Assembly: GCA_027346205.1 (NCBI GenBank)
Contig: DAIESR010000058.1
Location: 1-10,735 of the forward strand
From: Beijerinckiaceae bacterium
Lineage (GTDB): Bacteria > Pseudomonadota > Alphaproteobacteria > Rhizobiales > Beijerinckiaceae
DNA: 10,735 nucleotides
Reading direction: 5' to 3'
In this document: positions 7,026 through 10,735 of the stretch, in pieces
How positions within the stretch are numbered: position 1 is the stretch's first letter
How the letters are laid out: each line of letters begins with the position of its first letter
Position numbers and translations under genes: made by a program
The notes under the pieces: generated by a model
What the model saw: only the letters and a program-made list of their open reading frames with translations
What the model was told of the DNA's origin: nothing
The model's database searches: none

Positions 7026-7709
7026 GTGTCGGATGAAGACGTCACGCAGCATGCTGCGCAAGATGTAATCGAGAGACTGTCGCGGGCGGCCCGCGTCGAT
7101 CTTCTCGTTGTCGCCAATATGGTCGAGCCGCAGAGCCGCGTGCTCGATGTCGGCTGCGGCGACGGCACTTTGCTGCGCCTTCTGGCCGAGGAGCGGGGTG
7201 TTGATGCGCGGGGCATCGAGCTGTCGCAACGCGGCGTCAATGATTGCGTCGCCAAGGGCCTGTCCGTGGTACAGGGCGATGCCGATACGGATCTCGCCGA
7301 CTATCCCGATAATGCCTTCGATTATGTGATCCTTTCGCAGACTTTGCAGGCGACGCGGCAGCCGCGCAAAGTGCTCGAACATATGCTGCGCATCGGGCGG
7401 CATGCGATCGTCTCTTTCCCGAATTTCGGCCATTGGCGCATTCGCACGCAAATCGCCATGAAGGGCCGGATGCCGATCACCGAAAATCTCAAATATTATT
7501 GGTATGAGACGCCGAACATCCATTTCTGCACCATTCGCGATTTCGTCACGCTCGTGGAGGTGATGGATGCCAAGATCGAGGGCGGCGTCGCGCTCGACCG
7601 CTTTGGCGCACCGATGCTCGTCAATGCGCCCTGGTGGGTCTGGAATCTGTTTGGCGATCAAGCGGTGTTCCGGCTGACGCGCGAAGCTAAAGTGCCGATG
7701 ATGAAATGA
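7026..7709 (+). CDS. metW: Methionine biosynthesis protein MetW
   Basis: MetW is a class I methyltransferase-like protein encoded beside metX in many proteobacteria and reported to be needed together with MetX for homoserine acylation. The 227-residue protein has the SAM-binding motif VLDVGCGDGTLL at about 39-50 and the acidic residue ending strand 2 in GIELS. A QGDADTDL stretch follows, and the family-typical SFPNFGHWRIR and LKYYWYETPNIHFCTIRDF stretches appear in the second half. GTG 7026 follows the metX stop by two bases and has AGGAAA nine bases upstream, so the two genes should share one transcript. The end faces the Hsp70-like gene with a six-base gap containing part of a short CGGC-TTTA-GCCG hairpin (7711-7722). 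A methyltransferase reaction has not been inferred here, only the fold. Confidence 0.94.
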   Translation: MSDEDVTQHAAQDVIERLSRAARVDLLVVANMVEPQSRVLDVGCGDGTLLRLLAEERGVDARGIELSQRGVNDCVAKGLSVVQGDADTDLADYPDNAFDYVILSQTLQATRQPRKVLEHMLRIGRHAIVSFPNFGHWRIRTQIAMKGRMPITENLKYYWYETPNIHFCTIRDFVTLVEVMDAKIEGGVALDRFGAPMLVNAPWWVWNLFGDQAVFRLTREAKVPMMK

Positions 7710-7710
7710 T

Positions 7711-7722
7711 CGGCTTTAGCCG
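7711..7722. other. Short hairpin at a convergent gene junction
   Basis: CGGC and GCCG flank TTTA, which holds the stop codon of the leftward Hsp70-like gene; the metW stop lies just before. The four-base stem has no T-run on either side, so it is a weak candidate for a shared 3' end. Confidence 0.25.
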
Positions 7723-8996
7723 GCCAAACGCGCCCGATCGGCGGCGATGAGCGCGAGGCCCGAGGCGACCGACTGAAATGCGTCGCCGATATGAATGCGC
7801 GGCTTGGCGAAGCGCTCTTCGAAGATCCGGCGAACCGCCGGCACGAAAGACGTGCCGCCGGTCATGAAGACCGCATCAATATCCACGGCCTTCAGGCCGG
7901 CGTCCTCTATGGCGGCGTCCATTGTTGCCGCGAGTCTGCCGAGATCGGGCGCGATCCAGGCATCGAAATCGTCGCGAGCCACCTCCGCCTCGATCGACAC
8001 GCCGGATTTTTCGAAGCGGAAATGCGCGCGTTCCACAAAGGATAATTCCGCCTTGAGGCCAGCGACGGCGCGATGCAGCTCGAAGCCGAGGTCCATTTCG
8101 ACGATCGTGACGAGATCCTCGATCATGTTCGGCGCCAGGCTCGCCGCGGCGAGAGACTTCAATTCGGCGAGTGTCTGCGCCGACTTCAGCCATGACAATT
8201 GGTGCCATTGCGCGAAGGCCGCATAAAAATAGGCCGGCATCGGCAAAAGCTTCTCCAGCGACCGATAGGCCGTGCCTTTGCCGAGACGTGGTGCGACGAC
8301 GTGATCAATGATTCGATAATCGAACGTATCGCCGGCAATACCGACACCGCTATGGGCTAGTGCCTTGGCGGCGATGCCATCGCCCTTGCGAAAAAAGCGC
8401 ATGATCGAGAAATCGCTGGTACCGCCGCCGAAATCGGCAACCAGCACGGTTTCGTCGCGTTCGAGCGCACGGGCATACCAATAGGCGGCACCGAGCGGCT
8501 CATAAGCGAATTCGATTTGGGTCAAGCCCGCGCCTGCATAGGATTTGGCGAGACGATCAAGGGCGAGCCTTTCATCGGCTCTTTCGCCGGCGAAGACGAC
8601 CGGCCGTCCGCCGGTCACTGGAAGTGTCTCTGCGATGGGCGCCAGACCATCGAGCAAATGGCGCAGAAATACCGTCACCAGCTCCTCGATTGTCAGGCGT
8701 TGGCCGAACAGCCGTGTTTCCGCAAACAGCCGGCTCGCCAAATGGGTCTTGAGTGACTGTACGAAACGATGATCGCGGTCGCCAGCGACGGCGCGTTCGA
8801 TCGCCTCCGGTCCCGCCGCATGCGCGAGTTTGCGGCCCTCGCGCCAAAACATCAAAGCGCTGCGGAACGTGTCGGTCGCGCCGAAATTCGTCGGCCAAGT
8901 CATGCATTCGACATGGCCATCGGGCCTTGCGACAGCGACGATGCTGTTCGTCGTGCCGAAGTCGATCCCGATGGCGCATCCTTCGGCGAGCAGCAT
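7716..8996 (-). CDS. Hsp70-family protein, nucleotide-binding domain only (YegD-like)
   Basis: The 426-residue protein is an actin-fold ATPase of the Hsp70 superfamily, resembling the E. coli YegD group. All three nucleotide-binding motifs are present: phosphate 1 AIGIDFGTTNSIVAV (about 8-22), phosphate 2 VLVADFGGGTSDFSIM (184-199) and the adenosine motif VFMTGGTSFVPAV (376-388). YEPLGAAYWYA at 165-175 corresponds to the connect region. The protein ends right after the nucleotide-binding domain. The beta-sandwich substrate-binding domain and lid of DnaK are missing, as is normal for this group and not a truncation. No J-protein or exchange-factor gene is adjacent. GGGGA six to seven bases upstream supports ATG 8996. 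The gene stands alone, convergent with metW and separated from rpsA by a terminator and repeats. Clients and role are unknown. Confidence 0.88.
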   Translation of the reverse strand: MLLAEGCAIGIDFGTTNSIVAVARPDGHVECMTWPTNFGATDTFRSALMFWREGRKLAHAAGPEAIERAVAGDRDHRFVQSLKTHLASRLFAETRLFGQRLTIEELVTVFLRHLLDGLAPIAETLPVTGGRPVVFAGERADERLALDRLAKSYAGAGLTQIEFAYEPLGAAYWYARALERDETVLVADFGGGTSDFSIMRFFRKGDGIAAKALAHSGVGIAGDTFDYRIIDHVVAPRLGKGTAYRSLEKLLPMPAYFYAAFAQWHQLSWLKSAQTLAELKSLAAASLAPNMIEDLVTIVEMDLGFELHRAVAGLKAELSFVERAHFRFEKSGVSIEAEVARDDFDAWIAPDLGRLAATMDAAIEDAGLKAVDIDAVFMTGGTSFVPAVRRIFEERFAKPRIHIGDAFQSVASGLALIAADRARLAG

Positions 8997-9011
8997 GAAA
9001 AATCCCCACTA

Positions 9012-9059
9012 GAGCATCCCGCTCTTAAGTGGAATCACTTGAAAGCGGATAAGATGCTC
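9012..9059. repeat. Nested palindromic intergenic repeat A
   Basis: Three nested pairs of arms form one long hairpin: gagcatc (9012-9018) with gatgctc (9053-9059), then ccgct with agcgg, then aagtg with cactt around a GAAT centre. It has the outer arms and layout of REP-like palindromes scattered through Hyphomicrobiales intergenic regions. It lies 16 bases upstream of the Hsp70-like start, inside that gene's presumed leader or promoter. Confidence 0.75.
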
Positions 9060-9072
9060 GAAATTTAAAAAG

Positions 9073-9126
9073 ATAGAGCATCGTTTACGCGCAAAACCGC
9101 GCACACTTTTGCGCACGATGCTCTAT
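9073..9126. repeat. Nested palindromic intergenic repeat B
   Basis: Outer arms atagagcatcgt (9073-9084) and acgatgctctat (9115-9126) are perfect over 12 bases. Inner arms gcgcaaaa (9089-9096) and ttttgcgc (9107-9114) are perfect over 8. The outer arms share GAGCATC/GATGCTC with repeat A, 13 bases away, while the inner arms differ. The pair looks like two members of one repeat class side by side. No transposase gene is nearby. Confidence 0.8.
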
Positions 9127-9133
9127 GTCGACG

Positions 9134-9166
9134 AAAAGAAAACCCGCGCGGAACACCGCGCGGGTT
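9134..9166 (-). terminator. Intrinsic terminator of rpsA
   Basis: On the minus strand an 11-base perfect GC-rich stem (9156-9166 with 9141-9151) closes on a four-base loop and is followed immediately by a T-rich run, TTTTCTTTT on the transcript (9134-9142, the first T's being part of the stem). It starts about 30 bases after the rpsA stop codon. It is the best intrinsic terminator in the window and should insulate the Hsp70-like gene from rpsA transcription. Confidence 0.92.
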
Positions 9167-9194
9167 CTTGATAGTTGCAGAAGATTGCAGCCGA

Positions 9195-10735
9195 TTATTC
9201 TTCGTCTGCCTTCTTTCCCGTCTTCTTGGTGTCGGTTTCGCGCGCCTTCAGGGCCGCGCCGAGAATATCGCCGAGCAGAGCGCCCGAATCGGCCGAGCCA
9301 TATTGGGCGATCGCTTCCTTTTCCTCGGCGACTTCGAGGGCCTTGATCGAGACCGCGACCTTGCGCGCACGGCGATCGAACTGGGTGATGCGGGCATCGA
9401 CCTTCTCGCCGATCGCGAAACGGTCCGGCCTTTGGTCGGCACGATCGCGGGCGAGTTCGGCGCGCTTGATGAAGGCTGTAAGATCGGTGCCGGTGATCTT
9501 CACATCGAGGCCGCCATCCTTCACATCGATGATCTCGCAGGTCACGATGAGGCCCTTCTTGAGATCCGGTCCGCTAGCCTCATCGGTCGGCTTGGCGGCG
9601 AAAGGATCACTCGCGAGCTGCTTGATGCCGAGCGAGATGCGCTCCTTCTCGATGTCGACATCGAGAACTTTGGCATTGACCATGTCGCCCTTTTTGTACT
9701 CGTCGATGGCCTGTTCGCCTGGCCGGTTCCAATCGAGGTCGGACAGATGGACCATACCGTCGACATCGCCTTCGAGGCCAATGAAGAGACCAAATTCGGT
9801 CTTGTTCTTGACCTCGCCTTCGACCGAGCTGCCGATCGGATGCTTCTCGGCAAAGGCCTCCCAAGGATTGGTGAGCGTCTGCTTGAGGCCGAGCGAGATG
9901 CGGCGCTTGACCGGATCGACTTCGAGCACCTGAACATCGACTTCCTGGCTCGTCGCGACGATCTTGCCTGGATGGACGTTCTTCTTCGTCCAGGACATTT
10001 CGGAGACGTGGATCAGACCCTCGATGCCCGGCTCGAGTTCGACGAAGGCACCATAGTCAGTGATATTCGTCACGCGTCCGTGGAAGCGGGCGTTGACCGG
10101 ATATTTCGCTTCGATGCCCTGCCACGGGTCTTCGAGCAATTGCTTCATGCCGAGCGAAATGCGGTGGGTCTCGTGGTTGATCTTGATGATCTTGACCTTC
10201 ACCGACTGGCCGATCGACAGCACCTCGCTCGGATGGTTGACGCGCCGCCATGCAATATCGGTGACATGCAGCAGGCCGTCGATGCCGCCGAGATCGACGA
10301 AGGCGCCGTAATCGGTGATGTTCTTGACGAGGCCGTCGATGACCTGACCTTCCTCAAGGTTGGCCCCCAGCTCCGAGCGCTGCTCGGCGCGGCTCTCCTC
10401 GAGCACGGTCCGGCGCGACACGACGATGTTGCCGCGCGAGCGGTCCATCTTGAGGATCTGGAACGGCTGCGGCGAGCCCAGGAGCGGGGCGATGTCGCGC
10501 ACCGGGCGGATATCGACCTGGCTGCCGGGCAGGAACGCCACAGCGCCATTGAGGTCGACGGTAAACCCGCCTTTGACGCGACCGAATATCTGGCCGGTGA
10601 CGCGCTGCTGCGCCTCGAACGACTTCTCCAGCAGGGTCCAGGCTTCTTCGCGCTTGGCCTTCTCACGGCTGAGGACGACCTCGCCGTTGCGGTCTTCATA
10701 GCGCTCGACGAACACGTCGACCTGATCACCCGCCT
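9195..10735 (-). CDS. rpsA: 30S ribosomal protein S1, 5' end outside the window
   Basis: Ribosomal protein S1 binds mRNA at the small subunit and helps initiate translation of leaders with weak or structured ribosome-binding sites. The frame is open to the right edge, giving 512 residues. Roughly 50 to 60 N-terminal residues are missing relative to usual alphaproteobacterial S1. From the edge the protein starts inside the first S1 repeat (AGDQVDVFVERYEDRNGEVVLS). Further repeats begin near GQIFGRVKGGFTVDL, GQVIDGLVKNITDYGAFVDLGGIDGLLHVTD, FHGRVTNITDYGAFVELEPGIEGLIHVSE, VEGEVKNKTEFGLFIGLEGDVDGMVHLSD and, more divergent, CEIIDVKDGGLDVKITG. The end is a lysine/acid-rich tail (ETDTKKTGKKADEE). 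A strong intrinsic terminator follows. A GTG at 10715 is an internal valine, not the start. Confidence 0.96.
   Translation of the reverse strand, partial: AGDQVDVFVERYEDRNGEVVLSREKAKREEAWTLLEKSFEAQQRVTGQIFGRVKGGFTVDLNGAVAFLPGSQVDIRPVRDIAPLLGSPQPFQILKMDRSRGNIVVSRRTVLEESRAEQRSELGANLEEGQVIDGLVKNITDYGAFVDLGGIDGLLHVTDIAWRRVNHPSEVLSIGQSVKVKIIKINHETHRISLGMKQLLEDPWQGIEAKYPVNARFHGRVTNITDYGAFVELEPGIEGLIHVSEMSWTKKNVHPGKIVATSQEVDVQVLEVDPVKRRISLGLKQTLTNPWEAFAEKHPIGSSVEGEVKNKTEFGLFIGLEGDVDGMVHLSDLDWNRPGEQAIDEYKKGDMVNAKVLDVDIEKERISLGIKQLASDPFAAKPTDEASGPDLKKGLIVTCEIIDVKDGGLDVKITGTDLTAFIKRAELARDRADQRPDRFAIGEKVDARITQFDRRARKVAVSIKALEVAEEKEAIAQYGSADSGALLGDILGAALKARETDTKKTGKKADEE

Noticed and set aside
6825..7661. 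Leftward open frame of 278 codons antisense to metX-metW
   Set aside because: It mirrors the third-position bias of the real genes, shows no motif, and spans the metX/metW junction.
9012..9126. CRISPR-like or terminator function for the paired palindromes
   Set aside because: There are only two unequal units with no spacer pattern, and no T-run follows the stems; the real terminator is the separate hairpin at 9134-9166.

Overview
This window looks like a conserved housekeeping stretch of an alphaproteobacterial chromosome, most likely a Hyphomicrobiales (Rhizobiales) species and plausibly Beijerinckiaceae-like. The reasons are the high GC with strong third-position bias, the gene set (DUF2125 protein, separate chorismate mutase, hisC-tyrC pair, metX-metW pair, multi-domain ribosomal S1), and short intergenic palindromes with GAGCATC/GATGCTC arms of the type common in that order. 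The taxonomic placement is an inference from gene content; no marker was aligned.

Layout. At the left edge lies an unrecognised rightward small gene (to 512), whose last codons overlap the end of a leftward ChaC-like gamma-glutamylcyclotransferase (501-1112). A gene-free stretch of about 330 bases follows, with an inverted repeat at the chaC start and a perfect 28-bp palindrome just before the next ribosome-binding site. Then comes a rightward membrane-anchored DUF2125 protein (1444-2508). A leftward aromatic/histidine amino-acid block (5607 down to 2515) encodes chorismate mutase, HisC-type aminotransferase and prephenate/arogenate dehydrogenase; the last two overlap by 8 bases. Divergent from it, behind a TTGACA-type promoter, is the rightward pair metX-metW (5833-7709) for the acyl-homoserine step of methionine synthesis. 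A leftward nucleotide-binding-domain-only Hsp70 relative (7716-8996) converges on metW. Two nested palindromic repeats (9012-9126) and a strong intrinsic terminator (9134-9166) separate it from leftward rpsA, which runs off the right edge without its first codons.

How the genes fit together. Chorismate mutase makes prephenate, a HisC-family aminotransferase can transaminate prephenate or the aromatic keto acids as well as histidinol phosphate, and TyrC carries out the oxidative decarboxylation toward tyrosine. This trio could be a compact tyrosine/phenylalanine module, as the described hisC-family/tyrC linkage in Zymomonas suggests. MetX and MetW are usually adjacent in proteobacteria.

I see no phage, transposase, CRISPR array, tRNA or rRNA. 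I found no evidence of a wholly new system. The most interesting parts are the palindromes set against translation starts, the mutase C-terminal extension, the metX leader and the unrecognised gene at the left edge.
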